Positions 24,733 through 36,606 of a stretch of DNA of 64,000 nt are shown here, one piece after another. Within the stretch, counting starts at the first letter, position 1. Every line of letters begins with the position of its first letter. Below the pieces are notes generated by a model. It was not told the DNA's origin and did not search any database. It worked only from the letters and a program-made list of their open reading frames with translations. This DNA comes from Ascaphus truei (Eukaryota > Chordata > Amphibia > Anura > Ascaphidae): positions 1,742,429 to 1,806,428 of the forward strand of contig CM071570.1 of the NCBI GenBank assembly GCA_036426205.1, in the 5' to 3' direction. The translations under genes were made by a program, and so were the position numbers.

Positions 24733-25311
24733 TCGCAGCCTAACATTTACTTCCCCTAATGAGCTCCTCGCTACATGAGGACAGAGCCTTCCTTCAATGT
24801 CACTGTTACTTGGCTCTTTGCAGTGGAATATGCAGACAGACTCTCAAGGAAACAATCCGTGAGCATTTTCTATGAATTAAACTAACTGGGCTGAGCATCC
24901 AAAGGCCTCTTCATTTCACTGATTTATTAGCCGCCCAATATCGTGCAGATGTAGCCACACTTGCTGTTTTTGGCACCGGTGACCATTCCAGTGCTGGAGG
25001 ATTATTGCTGTGGGGTGTTCGATCCGAATGCATGTGTCCCCTCTACATCATGACCATGGCAGCAAGATCTCCGATGCTTCGCTTTTAAGCTTTTTCAGCC
25101 GCAACTCTGGCGACAGCAAGTCGCACTACATCTGTACATACGATGCAATTCCCATGGCTTGTGTGACCACTGTGATTCTGGTTGTTGCTTTGTAAAATGA
25201 AGTACACATTTCACGGCCAGATCCTGAAGAACCGCTCAGAACATCTGGTGGGGAAAATGAGTAGAGCGGTGTTTCCCAGCCGCAGGATTTCCTCTATCAA
25301 GGAGAAAGCGG
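24733..25311 (+). other. Intron sequence, nothing recognised
   Basis: This is low-coding DNA between a MITE and an LTR. It has no conserved reading frame, RNA gene or repeat ends that I can support. Confidence 0.35.
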
Positions 25312-26414
25312 TGTCACGGTAGACCAGGACTTTTAATTAACACCATTTATATTTAAGGGATCAGTCACAGGGCAAAACAAAGTAAGTGAAATAAAATGAG
25401 GTTTATTTGGGATAAATAATAATAATAGCATGTTCTTGTATAGCGCAGCTAGTTTTTACGTAGCGCTTTACAGACACATTTTGTAGGCACCGGTCCCTGC
25501 CCTGTGGAGCTTACAACCTATGTTTTTGGTGCCTGGGGCACATGGTTATAGTGACTTGCCCAAGGTCACAAGGAGCCAACACTGGGAATTGAACCAGGCT
25601 ACCCTGCCTCAAACTCAGTGTCCTTACTCACTGAGCCACTCCTTCTCCCGTAAATTCTTGGAAACACACACAACTACAAAATACAAAAACAGGTATTGGG
25701 GGATGAAATCTACCTTTCCTAGGTGCAAGGACCCACTTCAAATGGGTTTCCCCTGTCCGCTTCTCTGCTTCAGGATATCAAAGTGCTGCACACAGCAGCC
25801 CCTCTGAAATGTATCTCCACACTCCTCCCATGCACTGTCCAGCAGCACCCCTTATATACCGCTTGGTGGCTATTGAATAAAGGCAGCGAGCCAAGAGAAA
25901 ACAGTGCCTGGGGCTCAGACCTGCACTGATTCATTTATCTAATCCCCTACCTTTGTTCTGATCTCTTTCTATGGAGAGCTTCAACTGAGTGAATTACTAG
26001 TCTTTCTCGATACAAATGACATAACTTAATTTACATTTGCAGGACTAACATATTAATTCCATCACCACACAATACCAAACTACTGTATCTAGCTGGGGGA
26101 ATTGCTAACACAGGCATATATACAGACATAAGGTAATTATGTAAAAGACAGGATTTAGCATTACACACAGCTAGCTCAAATCCCATCAAAGAACAATGTT
26201 GATTGGGGGAAAGGATTGTTACAGGGAAGACAGAATGCATGCTTTGAAATGCATTCTTACAGACATGGTGCATTATACATTCCCTGTTCTCCCTCTGATA
26301 TTAAATTACATTTGGCTGAAATAAGCCTTACATAGCTGGCCAAGTGACATGGATTTAGGGGTAAATAGCTGGGATTTCACCCCACTAGGTCAGCCAGGGA
26401 CCCTTATCGTCTCA
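25312..26414 (-). mobile_element. 3-prime LTR of a Gmr1-type gypsy element
   Basis: On the minus strand the block starts TGAGACGATAAGGG directly after a polypurine tract (gaggggggagg, 26,415-26,425) and ends CTACCGTGACA. This gives 1,103 bp with TG and CA ends. The position, downstream of the decayed pol on the minus strand, fits the 3-prime LTR. A MIR-like SINE is inserted at 25,418-25,660. The matching 5-prime LTR was not found, so identity by LTR comparison is not possible here. Confidence 0.6.
25418..25660 (-). mobile_element. MIR-like SINE inside the LTR
   Basis: It contains tagcgctttacagacac, gtccctgccctgtggagctt, cttgcccaaggtcacaagga and attgaaccaggc. In reverse these follow the order of MIR/CORE SINE sequence, including a B-box-like region near 25,590. 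This is a well-preserved copy. Confidence 0.6.
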
Positions 26415-28413
26415 CCTCCCCCCTCAAGATTAAGGCGCCAGGGCAGTCACCCTCTCTGGTGGCTTTCTGAGCCTGACAAAAATTGAGGTTCTTCAGGTAG
26501 GACAAAGTATTTTTGGCTGATACAGACCTTCAGCCTGCTGAGGGTTCTTGCCTCCTCCATGGTCTACGTCCATCAGGTCTCTGATCAGATGTAAAAACAC
26601 ACTTGTTCCTCCCCCCCCCTCCATCCGAGGTTTCCCTCCCCTGGTTTGGGAACACTGACCACTGGGGTCACAAAAGATTGCAAAGGCTTGCAGCTGCAAC
26701 ACGGGGCTGCAAATTTTGAATTGCCGGTCCATCTTCTGGGGTCTCCAAATGTAGAGAAGTGATGGTCTGTGGGGTTGGCTCCAAAAGCTGGGGAGCACAA
26801 ACCACCTTGGTGGACAGGGGTGCTGACTGCACCCTCTGCCTGGGCAACTGCCCAACTGTGGTGCTCTGTGACTGGGGTCACAGCAGCATCCTCTTCATGT
26901 ATCTTCACCGGCATCCCGGTCTATGTATACCGGTGCCCGGGCAAGAACCTATCCGGCTTCCCATGAGTACATTGTTGCAGGGGACCCCCAGGCCGACTAC
27001 CTGGGACCCCTGGATGAAAGAATAAATCTTTGTGGACCGGTTGGTCCTCCTGTCCGATAGCTGCAGACTGTTGCCCGTCTGAAAGCTCCATAGCTGTGTC
27101 GCTGGCAGGGGCTGTAGGGATCGCTGACTGGGTCTTTTCCTGGAGCTGCTGCATGGCTGCTTGAGTTCAGTGGACAGCATCTCACCGGTCATCCTCTCTC
27201 GGGCTGGGGAACGTTGCCCCAGACTGGGGTTACTGGATCAGGGGGCACTTGGAATTCAAGCGGGGGTCACTACCCGCTTCGCTGCCTGTGGCCCTGCGGG
27301 CACACAGCTGGTTGCCATTTGGGCAACCATGAGGCATGGCACCCGTGTGCCACCATCCTCTGCCATCATGGTGGCTTGCAGGGAGGCACGATCCCCAGCA
27401 TCAGCTTGGCTAATCTCTCCCTCAACCACATTGGCGTTCAGCTGACACTCTGGTATTAGAGTGTCAGCTCTTGGGAGTGCCTGATTCACTGGCACTCCGG
27501 CAGGGTTTGGAACCCGCTCCTTTTCCTGTGGTCCTGCTGGTACACAGCTGGCCGCCATCTTGGGGACCACGATGCATGGCACTTGTTGGTTGATCTCCAT
27601 TGATCTCCGGACCTAGTACTCCGCCTTTCCCCGCTAACCAAACGCTGTTCGCACCTCTGGGCATCCTCTGGCTGCTTTGAACTCAGATGTCCAGCAGCCA
27701 TACCGGCGCCTATGGGTTTGCACGGGCTGCCTGTTTGGAAATGGGTTCCGAATGTTTAAACACATTAAAACTATATTTTAATACGCTCTGAGTCTCTGGG
27801 TACAGGGAACAGAAAAGGAAAAATGTCGTTTTATTTCTGTCTGCCTTATTCCCCACACACTTTCCCTTTGACTCAGTTTGGATTCTGAGTTCCCCCAAAC
27901 CTTATATACTGTTGGGCACCCACAAACCCTATACTGGTTGTGGGTTACCTTGGCACTAGCTGGGGTACCCCCCTTAACCTAGGGATTCCCTCAGCTACAG
28001 GGACACTGGTTCATCCCTGTGCCTCATTCTCCTTTCTGGGCTTTGCTGAAGCAGGGTACGCTAGTGGTGAGTCGCGCTTACGTTTTCAAGTAGAAGTATT
28101 GCGGAGACAATTTGTCTACATGTATCCTAGAATCAGGCATGATTCCCGAGTATATTTATAGGGGACCCAGTAACTCTGGACCCCAACCTCCTAGGCACAT
28201 TCGGTTCCTCTGCAAAACCCCCCTAGAAACTCATACCCTAGCAATCCCTGCTTGATGGCATGCCCGGAAAGGGAAAAACACAAAAAAATGGTTTTATACA
28301 CAAAGTACAATGCGATGATACAATGTTACTGGGTGCAAGAGCTATCTTTCTGGGACCCTTATACACGGAGCAGGGGTCACCAAATGGGCTTGACCTTTTA
28401 TGATAGAGCCCGG
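26415..28413 (-). other. Unresolved 3-prime part of the Gmr1-type element
   Basis: This lies between the truncated reverse transcriptase and the LTR. No RNase H signature is visible. The minus frame 27,256-27,600 contains two similar stretches, VPCIVVPKMAASCVPAGPQ and VPCLMVAQMATSCVPAGPQ, so a segment of about 240 bp has been tandemly duplicated. What it encoded is unknown. Confidence 0.35.
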
Positions 28414-29096
28414 TTACCCCCTCCCGTCACACCCGGCATCTCTGATCCTTCCAGGCACCACTGCCACATGTTCTAAATGTAATTCCCAGGAATTGCTAAA
28501 TACAGCTATGTCGTTCAGGTATGCCCTTGCAAAACTTTGTGTGCCCTCCTGTACCCAATTGACCAGGGGTTGGAAGGTAGCCGGGGCATTCTTTATCCCG
28601 AATGGCATAACTAAAAACTCATATAAGCCACTCGGGGTGATGAAAGCGAACTTCTCCTGAGCCTCCTGGGTCAAAGGAATCTGCCAGTACCCTCTGGACA
28701 GATCCATGGTGGTCAGATACCTTACCCCCGCAAGTTCATATAAAAGCTCATCCATGCGAGGAATGGGGTAGGCATCTGACACAGTCTGGCCGTTGAGCTG
28801 CTGGCAACCACACAGAACCAAGTGGTCCCGTCCTTCTTAGGTACCAGGACTACCGGTGAAACCCAAGGACTCTGCGACGGTACAATTACCAGCATCTCTT
28901 TCACCTCCCCCTCTATGCTCCGCTTCACTTCTGCAGAAACCCTATATGCATTTTTATGAAGGGGTCTCTGATCTCCAGTGTGGACTGGGTGATCAGTAAT
29001 GTAGGTCCTGCTTGGCTTATCTGTGAGAAGATCCTTATACTGCTCTAGCATAGCTCGGGCTTGCACCCTCTGGGGTGTCTCGAGCTGGGGACCCAT
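28414..29096 (-). pseudogene. Gmr1-type reverse transcriptase, broken
   Basis: Two minus frames carry collinear RT pieces. Upstream (28,722-29,096): a leader ending in SPWVSPVVLVPKKDG. Downstream (28,414-28,821): DAYPIPRMDELLYELAG, then TTMDLSRGYWQIPLT, MPFGIKNAPATFQ and AYLNDIAVFS, where the catalytic YLDD has become YLND. A frameshift lies in the overlap near 28,800, and the sequence stops being RT-like after about 28,480. RNase H is absent. The gene lies downstream of integrase (29,121-30,466), the order of Gmr1-type and not of ordinary gypsy elements. Confidence 0.85.
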
Positions 29097-29120
29097 CCTG
29101 ACCTGCTCTACTGTGCCCTC

Positions 29121-30466
29121 CTACCTAGCTTCCCCTAGGAGATCGGGCAGTGCTTGGCTCGCCGGGTCCCCTATCGGTGGGCTACAGGTAGCCAGCACCG
29201 ATGGCTTACTCGTATAATATGCCTTCACCATGTTAATGTGATATGTGCGTTGCCTATCTGTCTCGGGGTCTAAACTTACAACATAGTTGCACTCGTTTAT
29301 CCGCTGGAGTTCCGTATATGTGCCGGCCCAGGCAGCCATGAGTTTATTCTGCTGAGTGGGCTTCAGAACAAGCACATGCTGCCCAGGGATACATTCTCTG
29401 CTACGGGCATTCTTGTCATACCAATGCTTCTGCTTGGTCTGAGCTGCCTGCTGGTTAGCCTGTGCTAACCCCATGAGCCTTTCAAACCTTTCCCTGAGAT
29501 TTACTACATACTGTAGCACAGAAGCATCAGTTTCAGTCGTCTCCCCTTCCTATCCCTCATGGAACAGGTCAAGCGGTCCCCGGACCTTGCGCCCATATAG
29601 AAGCTCAAAAGGTGAGAACCCGGTGAACTCTTGCGGTACCTCTCGGTATGCAAATAGCAAATGCTGTAGATGAGCCTCCCAGTCTCCCTGTTCAGCCTCT
29701 ACAAATGCTTGCAGCATTTGTTTCAGAGTCCCATTGAACCGCTTACACGTCCATTTGTCTAGGGGTGGTAAGGGGCGGTATGGAGGGCTGTCACCCCTCA
29801 CGTAGCCCAGAGACACTGGAGCAATTCAGACATGAATGGCACCCCTTAATCGGTTAGAATCTTGCTAAAGAACCCTACCCTAGTAAAAATCCCTATCAAT
29901 GCTTCTGCCACATTTCTTGCCTTGATTGAGGAGAGTGCCACAGCCTCAGGGTACCTCGTTGCAAAATAAACCACCGAGACGATGTTACGCTTCCCTGATC
30001 AACTAGGGATCATAAGCGGACCCACTATGTCTACTGCTACTCTCAGTAAAGGTTCACTGATCACCGGTAATGGATTCAAGGGGGGGCTTCACACGGCCAC
30101 CCAACCTGCCTACCTGCTGGCAAGCGACACAGGTACGGCAGAACACAGAGATACCTCCCTTGATGCCCCCTGTTGTAGCCGGGATCTGGAGCGTGAGACC
30201 CCCTGATGCCTCGCTAGTGGGATGGAATGACCTACCTGTAACAACTGCTGCCTGTACTCCCTGGGTATCACTTGCTGTCTCTTACCTGTCCATACCCTGT
30301 CCTGAGCGTCCGTGGCTTGCCATCTGTACAAGAGCCCACGTTGCCAGAGATAGCAATCCGACCCACTCTCAGAGACAGACTTGGACACCCGCAGTCTCAC
30401 GCCCTCTAAGTCGGGTTCGGAGAGTACAGCTTCACTGAACCATGCACCAAGCCGGCCATTCGCCAT
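29121..30466 (-). pseudogene. Gmr1-type integrase, broken
   Basis: Three pieces in different frames on the minus strand. Frame 30,110-30,466 has the N-terminal zinc-binding-type region (DCYLWQRGLLYRW, then an LLQVGHSIPLARHQGV histidine region). Frame 29,550-29,816 has RFNGTLKQMLQAFV, FAYREVPQEFTGFSPFELLY. Frame 29,121-29,519 has the C-terminal domain (KHWYDKNARSRECIPGQHV). The DDE centre in about 29,800-30,100 is damaged by frameshifts. Integrase would join cDNA to host DNA. It lies between protease and RT, which is diagnostic for the Gmr1 group. Confidence 0.82.
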
Positions 30467-30579
30467 CAGTCAGAGGATGGGGATACAGGTATGTTGGAAG
30501 GGAGATCAGGACCACTTTCCTGGTCTCCTCAAGGACCTCAGGAGATGTTGGTTCCAAATGCAGGGTAACGGTGATCTCC

Positions 30580-31520
30580 TCAGTGGGCATGGGTACCAAA
30601 GGCTCCCCTGCCTGGGCAAGGCTCCGCAGCCACAGGAGCATCTTCCTCAGCAAAAGAACAGATGAGGTGCCCCAGGTCATTACCAAGCAAGATCTCAGTA
30701 TCCAGGCCTGGCAGGACACAGACATCCCTCACTCCTTGATCGGTACCCCAATCAAGAAACACCCGGGTGACCTGGATTGACCTAGGTCCCCCATCCGGCA
30801 TGGTGACCTGCATCCCTGTGCAGTGAGCATATATGGTGATGTCCATACGGCAGACGTGGCCAAACCACCTAAGTCTTTGTCGCTTAATGTACTGGTCGAT
30901 TGTAGATTGATTTTGACAGGCTAACCGTATATCTTTATTTTTCCATCGGTCTCGTAGCGTAATATAGAGTATGTTACATAGACATCTTAGTTGGAATCGT
31001 TAGAGTAGGTTCATATCGCTTTTGAGTAGTGTCCATGTTTCTGAGCCATACAATAAATTGGTTTGACCACGTCTTCCGTATGGACATCACCAGACCACTT
31101 ACCAGTGCCTCAACACCACACGACCCATAGGCTGGAAAGTGGACCGAAATGCTCCAAAGAAAACGTGGTCGAACTAGGTGGCACACGATCTCAAACCGCT
31201 CCACTTCACAGTAGCCAAAGCCCAAAAAGCCGCCCTAAATCGAGATCAATGGCGCGGAATCACTAGAGACATATTGAACATCCTGCCGCTGGCCTTCGCA
31301 TCGCTCCTTACCTTATAAAAGATGAAGCAATGTCGTTTACGGAGTAAATACCATATATACCATAAGGAGTAGATCCTCTGGGCTGACCATATCAGGTCGC
31401 ACCAGAGTGACTGTGGCCCCAGAGTCGATCAGGCTGGCTGCCTGGCGATCTCCGATGGTCACTGTACGCAAATGCTTCCTCCGGACATCATTCACCTGCA
31501 GCCCGACTGCTGCAACTTGA
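30580..31520 (-). pseudogene. Gmr1-type aspartic protease, split by a LINE insertion
   Basis: The frame at 31,337-31,774 carries the active-site motif ASLIDSGATVTLVRPDMV. The second half, TRVFLDWG then GLDTEILLGNDLG, is in 30,580-30,846. Between them (~30,832-31,335) is foreign LINE sequence, so one protease domain has been cut in two. Removing the insertion conceptually would leave the pieces adjacent at a CATATAT-type target. The protease matures Gag-Pol in intact elements. Confidence 0.8.
30832..31335. mobile_element. 5-prime-inverted (twin-primed) LINE fragment
   Basis: The first half, read on the minus strand (about 31,060 to 30,840), gives LYGSETWTLLKSD and later a WFGHVCRMD-type motif in broken frames. 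The second half, read on plus from 31,056, starts again at WFDHVFRMD and continues to the C-terminal end and a short tail (~31,335). Both match the C-terminal region of non-LTR retrotransposon ORF2. A 5-prime part inverted against its adjoining 3-prime part, with ~30 bp overlap, is the classical twin-priming structure. Possible target duplication: catatat on each side. Confidence 0.65.
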
Positions 31521-32906
31521 TGCCTGTCTGTTTCCTTCGCTGTACCGCTGGTAGCCCCTGCAGGGGTCGCTGCCTGGATCCTCTGCTGCACTGTGGCTTG
31601 CTGCTCCTTTGTAGGTGACAATCCCAAGAAGGCGACCGGCTTTGCAGCTGGGGTACATTTCCCCACAGGGGGGTTGCTGAACTGGGGACGGTCGAGGTAA
31701 TCTGGCTTCAGACGCCCGGTTTGGTTGCATTGAGGGCACCGGCACTCATGCACAAACTGCTGGCTTTGCTGCACTCCCCCAGGTACAGGACTTTGTCCTC
31801 CAGGTCGGGGTTGCAGAGGGGAGATCCGCTGCTCACCCGGTTGGCTGGTGCTGCGGTAGGAAGCTGTACCTGCTTCCTAAACTGTGGTCGGGTGGTGACA
31901 TACTCGTCTGCCATGTTGGCTGCCTCTTCACGGTTAGCTGGCTTGTGGTCAATCACCCACTCCCATACCTCTGGCAGGCACTTTTGGTAAAACTGCTCTC
32001 GGATCAGTAGATCCAGCAGTTCTTTGTAGGTGAGGGCTTTGCACCCCTCTAGCCACTGGGTACTCGTGTGGTACAGCCTGGTCATAAATTCAACGTATGT
32101 ATCCCGAGAGGTCTTTTCATCAGACCTGAACTGCTCCTGGTAGGTCTCCGGGTTGACCCGGTACCGTCTCAGCAGGAAGGTTTTGATGTATTTGTAGTCC
32201 TCACCATCTTCCTGCTTAATCTGCTGGAACGCTGCAACAGGTATTTTACCCACTCAACCCGGGGGAAGTGACATCCGTCCCCACTGGTTCTCAAAGCACC
32301 GCAAGAAGCCATCAATGTCATCACTGCCATCCACAAACTTGGCAAAGCTGTGGTTGGACACCTTGGCTGGGCATAGGAGGAATTGCCGTTGCCGGACACT
32401 GAGGGTGCAGGGGTGCGGAATATCAGTTGTACCAACTGTATTCGCTGCTCTGCAGTAGCTGCTGGTCCCAGCAACGCATTCAGGGCTGCAAGCTCCTCCG
32501 AGGTAGAGGTCCCCGAAGCCACAGGTACCACCTGAGCCACCGGGGTGACCATGACCAGTCTCCCAGGCTCCACTCCTCCATCCGTGTGAGGCCAGAGCTG
32601 TCGACGGGGGGGACAGGTATTCCGGGCGGGGGGTCCTGCGACACAAGTTGGGCACGACATCTGGCCAGGCCCGGCTGCCGGTACTCTCGCAGCCGGGCCC
32701 CGGCTCTCTCTCAGATGCAGGCCTCTATCACTATGTCCCGCGCCGACGGACCTCTCTGACGTCAGCTTCTGGTGCGTGACGACATTGAGGGAGGCCGGCA
32801 CGCTCCAGCGCGGCGTGGGGCAGAGGGATAGGGGCCTGCAGTGAGGGAGACCCGAGTCCGGCCGCGAGAGGATCGGCAGCCGGGCCTGGCCAGAGGTAAG
32901 GCTCAA
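31500..32906 (-). pseudogene. Gmr1-type gag with SCAN-like capsid segment and zinc knuckle
   Basis: Three overlapping minus frames (32,169-32,906, 31,708-32,253, 31,337-31,774) carry gag pieces. The central one has RDTYVEFMTRLYHTSTQWL and LLDLLIREQFYQKCLPEVW, then WVIDHKPANREEAANMADEY. This matches the pattern of SCAN domains, which are known to derive from the capsid of a Gmr1-type element. A CRCPQCNQTGRLKPDYL knuckle follows. Frameshifts near 32,250 and 31,750 make it a pseudogene. The 5-prime LTR and primer site are not visible; the 5-prime end seems lost near 32,900. Confidence 0.8.
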
Positions 32907-32925
32907 CTTGCAGTGCCGGACGGAG

Positions 32926-33130
32926 TGGGGGTCTATTTAAAATGTATTGGGGGAGTGGGGATCTTTTTAAAATGAATTTGGGGGGGGGGGGGGGGGGGGG
33001 GGGTTTTTTTTAAAATGTATTGGGGGGGGGGGAGGGAGTCTTAATGTATAGGGGGGTGGGTGTTTTTTTAATATGTATTGGGGGGGGTTGGCATCTTTTT
33101 AATATGTATTGGGGGTGGGGTTATATGTAT
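32926..33130. repeat. G-rich tandem repeat with a 22-nt G run
   Basis: About six degenerate units (tttttaaaatgtattggggg with variable G length) are present, including an uninterrupted G run of about 22 at 32,982-33,003. Multiple G tracts of four or more could form G-quadruplexes. The length of such runs is often unreliable in assemblies. Confidence 0.75.
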
Positions 33131-33760
33131 TTAGGGGATGGTTTTTTTTGGTATGTATTTTGTGGGGTAATTGAGTGAGTAGGGTAATTGATGGAAGGTG
33201 GGGGCTAGTGACTGGGTGAGTGAGGGAGTAAGAGTGAGACGCAGGGGAGAGAAATACATGCAAAGGGGGGGGAGTGATTGGGTGTGAGTGAGGAAGAGGG
33301 AGTGAGACAGAGGGGAGAGAAATACATGGATGGGAAGAGGGTGGGAAATAGAAGAGGCTTGTGAGGTGTGAAATGGGAGGGGGGGAGGGTCGCAATACCG
33401 CCTGGGGGTGGGGGGAGGCGGATGTAACTCTAGTCCTGGGCCCCAGGAAATCTGCCTGTGGCCCTGTGTGGCAATCTGCCCAGGCTATGTGTAGCAGTTT
33501 GTCCCTGTCCTGTGTGTGTGGCAGTCTGTCCCTGTCCTGTGTGTGTGGCAGTCTGTCCTGTGTGTGTAGCTGTTTGCACTATTGTCGGGGTGCTTCAGTA
33601 AATAAGCATTATGAATAGTGGTGCCTGGAGAGATAAAGGTTGAAAGCCCCGGGTGTAGAGAACGAAGAGGCCCCTGTACCGTTCCATGGGCGAGATTAAA
33701 GTCTATGAATGGGATTACAAGGAGAGAAGACATGCTTCTGTTTGTATTTCTTGTTTCTAG
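33131..33760 (+). other. Intron with purine-rich and small tandem repeats
   Basis: This stretch holds a gagtgag/gggagagaaatacatg purine-rich segment (33,170-33,350) and three units of about 26 bp (tgtccctgtcctgtgtgtgt, 33,497-33,570). No gene is visible apart from the branch-point and acceptor of the next exon. Confidence 0.5.
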
Positions 33761-33807
33761 AATTTGCAGAAAAGAGGCAACTGCCATAAGGACCAAGAGT
33801 ACTCCAG
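33761..33807 (+). CDS. agbl5: Host exon 3 in the window (probably agbl5)
   Basis: This 47-nt micro-exon lies between acceptor tgtttctag and donor gtaaat. It starts in phase 0 and leaves two bases (AG) that join with the first G of the exon at 35,326 to make Arg. It encodes NLQKRGNCHKDQEYS. It is short, but phase continuity on both sides supports it. Confidence 0.66.
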
Positions 33808-35325
33808 GTAAATGCTTCTTCCTCCTGTTGCTAAACTCTTAACTTCCCATCACTTACTATTATTCTGACGCACACCTCCCCTGATTTGTTCAGATTTGTT
33901 TTAAGTGGTTCCCGTCTGCTCAGCATGCAAACCGTGATTGAGCCGACACCGCAGGGTCTCCTGAGGTCACCCTTGGTTCTCTCATATGCGAACTACTGAG
34001 GAGTAAAAAAATAACTATTTTCTTTAATTAAGGATAAGTTCATTTTGGTTCTGGTCCATACATACTTTTTTGTATCAGACTACCAATGAGGGAAAAAATG
34101 AAGTCTTTGCAGAACCTGATTTAAATTTTTCATGGAAGTTAGATATTATGTCTGTAAATAGAAGACCCCCATGCTGAATGGTAAATGATTCACTTTGATT
34201 ATGGTGCATAACAGGAGAATAACTTCAGCACCTCCCCATTACAGCCATGCGGATTCACCTCTGTACCCCCATATGACGATTTGCCACTATACAATACATA
34301 GACTGTGTTTGTTACATGAACTTGCGAGATAATTAGGTCTTTTGATCCGTCTTACCGAAGGTCGGTGTGAAACCGAGTTTTTATTTAATTTGTGCAGTGA
34401 CCCATAAAGATAAGGCAGTGACTGTACCAGGCGAATACATGATATTTGTTTGCGATCGCCCAATAAAGGTATTGTATCCTGCAGAGAATGCTGATCGTCG
34501 TTCAGTTTCCATTGGTTGACCATCCCGCTTGTAGCCTGGTCTTGCTAACTGGTTGCTGTGCTGGCCTCTACTCATTTATGGTGAAGCAATGTCTGTCATT
34601 ATCTTTTGTGCAAAGGGAGGTTACATTGTCGTTTGCTGGCTGTGATACTACGTATTGGGTCAATTCATCCAGATACTGAAAATTATTCACAAAACTGATC
34701 AATTCTTCTGGAAGTTTGTAGGTTTTCACTCAGAATGCTAAAACTTATTGGGAGTTTCCTGTTGGGATTTAGAGTTTCATCTCCTTAAGAGTATTGTTGG
34801 AGGCACTTGGGTTTCTAAATAATTTTCTCTCTTCCACGGTTTAATGCCATTCTGGGGATCATTGTAAGAGTTGTGAAATATTGGCTTAGAAATATCTTGT
34901 CTCGCTCAGAATGTGTCCGATTCATGCACCATTTACTAATCGTATTCTGTGTGCAGAGCTCTAACCCCTGTACAAACGTGCTTTCTTCACCATAACACAA
35001 TGGTTGTAGCGTAGGATATATTTGTATAATCTTATTTTAAAATAGACCAGGTTGCCATCATTTGTGACAGACTATTTTCTTTCTTCTCTACAAGATACAA
35101 TGGCCCCTATTCAATATTGTGAGACTCAATTCAAGTGAATTATTTGTGTTATCCTTTGTAACCGGCCATATTAAAACAGCCAATGTCCCTGCATAGTGTG
35201 TACAGGACACAACGGTTAGAATAAATAAAAAGATTTCGTCTTCTTTTTCATCCTAATGACGCACTTCTCTCACTCCTGTACAACCCTCTCTCTTGTGTCT
35301 ATTTGTTACTGGTTTCTTTTCCCAG
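33808..35325 (+). other. Intron, nothing recognised
   Basis: A 1.5 kb A/T-rich intron of the putative agbl5. I find no repeat with clear ends, no reading frame with motifs and no RNA gene. Confidence 0.4.
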
Positions 35326-35471
35326 GTCTTTTGAAAGCTTGGGCCTCCGTCCCAGCAGGATCCCAGTAAGACGGACTGGCCTCGTGCATGTCACAGACGA
35401 GACGGGGCCGCCCATCCTCCGAGTCTGGAAATACACGGCAGACGAGTCCATGAAGAATTGCACTCTCACAG
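35326..35471 (+). CDS. agbl5: Host exon 4 in the window (probably agbl5)
   Basis: A 146-nt exon after acceptor ttttcccag and before donor gtgggac. The first base completes the split Arg codon; 48 codons follow; one base (G) is left for the next exon. The peptide has a more ordered look than its neighbours: [20 protein letters not shown], then [14 protein letters not shown]. Codon third positions are GC-rich, unlike flanking introns, as expected of a real coding exon. Confidence 0.76.
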
Positions 35472-36600
35472 GTGGGACTCACCGCTGTAGTTTCATACCA
35501 TTTGCTGCAATGAACAGATGCTCCTCGTGTGATTGAGGCAGCAGCCCCATTGAGTAACATTTCACTGGCGATTATCAATGCCCAGTAACACCCAGTAACA
35601 CCCTCTGTACCATTTCCAACAAGTTGTTTCTGGACTAATCACATTTAACAACTGTATACACTTAAAAACAGAAGTAGGCTAACCAAATAGCCTCCCCCCC
35701 ACCCCCTGTTACAGGTATCCCTGAGGTTCCCCACTGCCACACATCAGGGACATCTCCCTCCTACTCAACATTCACAGTAAGTCCCCCCTCCTCCATACAC
35801 AGTTATTCTCTGGGGCACCTTCTGCTATCTTTGTCACCCTCCCCACCCTCCCAAGTGACGGGCCCCCTGCAGTCAGTGTACTAATTTCAGAATTATGTTT
35901 GGTTACAAGGCTATCGCCTCTTTTTTAGTTTGTTCCATCTGTTAACGGTTAATGACCTGTAACATGTCATTAACATACTGAAAAGCCCGGCATGTATACA
36001 TGTGGCAGACCTGTTCAGTATGTCATTAAATCAGAGGAGCAGAAATGTAGATGCTCTTAAGATGCAACTGTTAAACAGTCCTAGCTATAGACTGCATCCT
36101 TATCATAAAACATCAATGGACATAATACATTTTCCATTGTTAAACAGAGCAACAGAAACAAAAAATAAAACAAGTATAGAAAAACAGTGGTCAGTGTAAA
36201 CTAATAAATGGCTGTGGGGTCCAAAACCTTATAAACGAGGTGCAGGGACTAAGAAAAAGTAAGTAACAAGTCTCCTGGCCACCTCCCAGTCCATTGCATG
36301 TCTACAAACTACGCTGTATGTTTGAGTAGTTCAGTCATCGCAGTCTGAACCCAAACTAGTTCATTTTTGTGATTTATATTAGGAAGCCTTTGTCTTAAAA
36401 AAAAAAAAAAAAGGTGTGGTTCCGTTCTATAAATCGGAGTATGAGCCTATAGTGTTTCTGTAGCCAATAAAGAGAACCCCAACTCATTGCTTTGAGATAG
36501 AGGGTGGGGAGTATCTGTCTAGTGTGTCCGTATAGCTCTTCTTGCTGCTGTTAGAATAAAATCCACTAGTATAGTTAGAGTGTGACGGTCCCTCTCCAGG
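35472..36600 (+). other. Intron, nothing firm
   Basis: Intronic DNA with a pyrimidine-rich stretch near 35,690-35,880 and an A-run at 36,399. No exon or mobile-element termini could be supported. Confidence 0.4.
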
Positions 36601-36606
36601 CAATGT

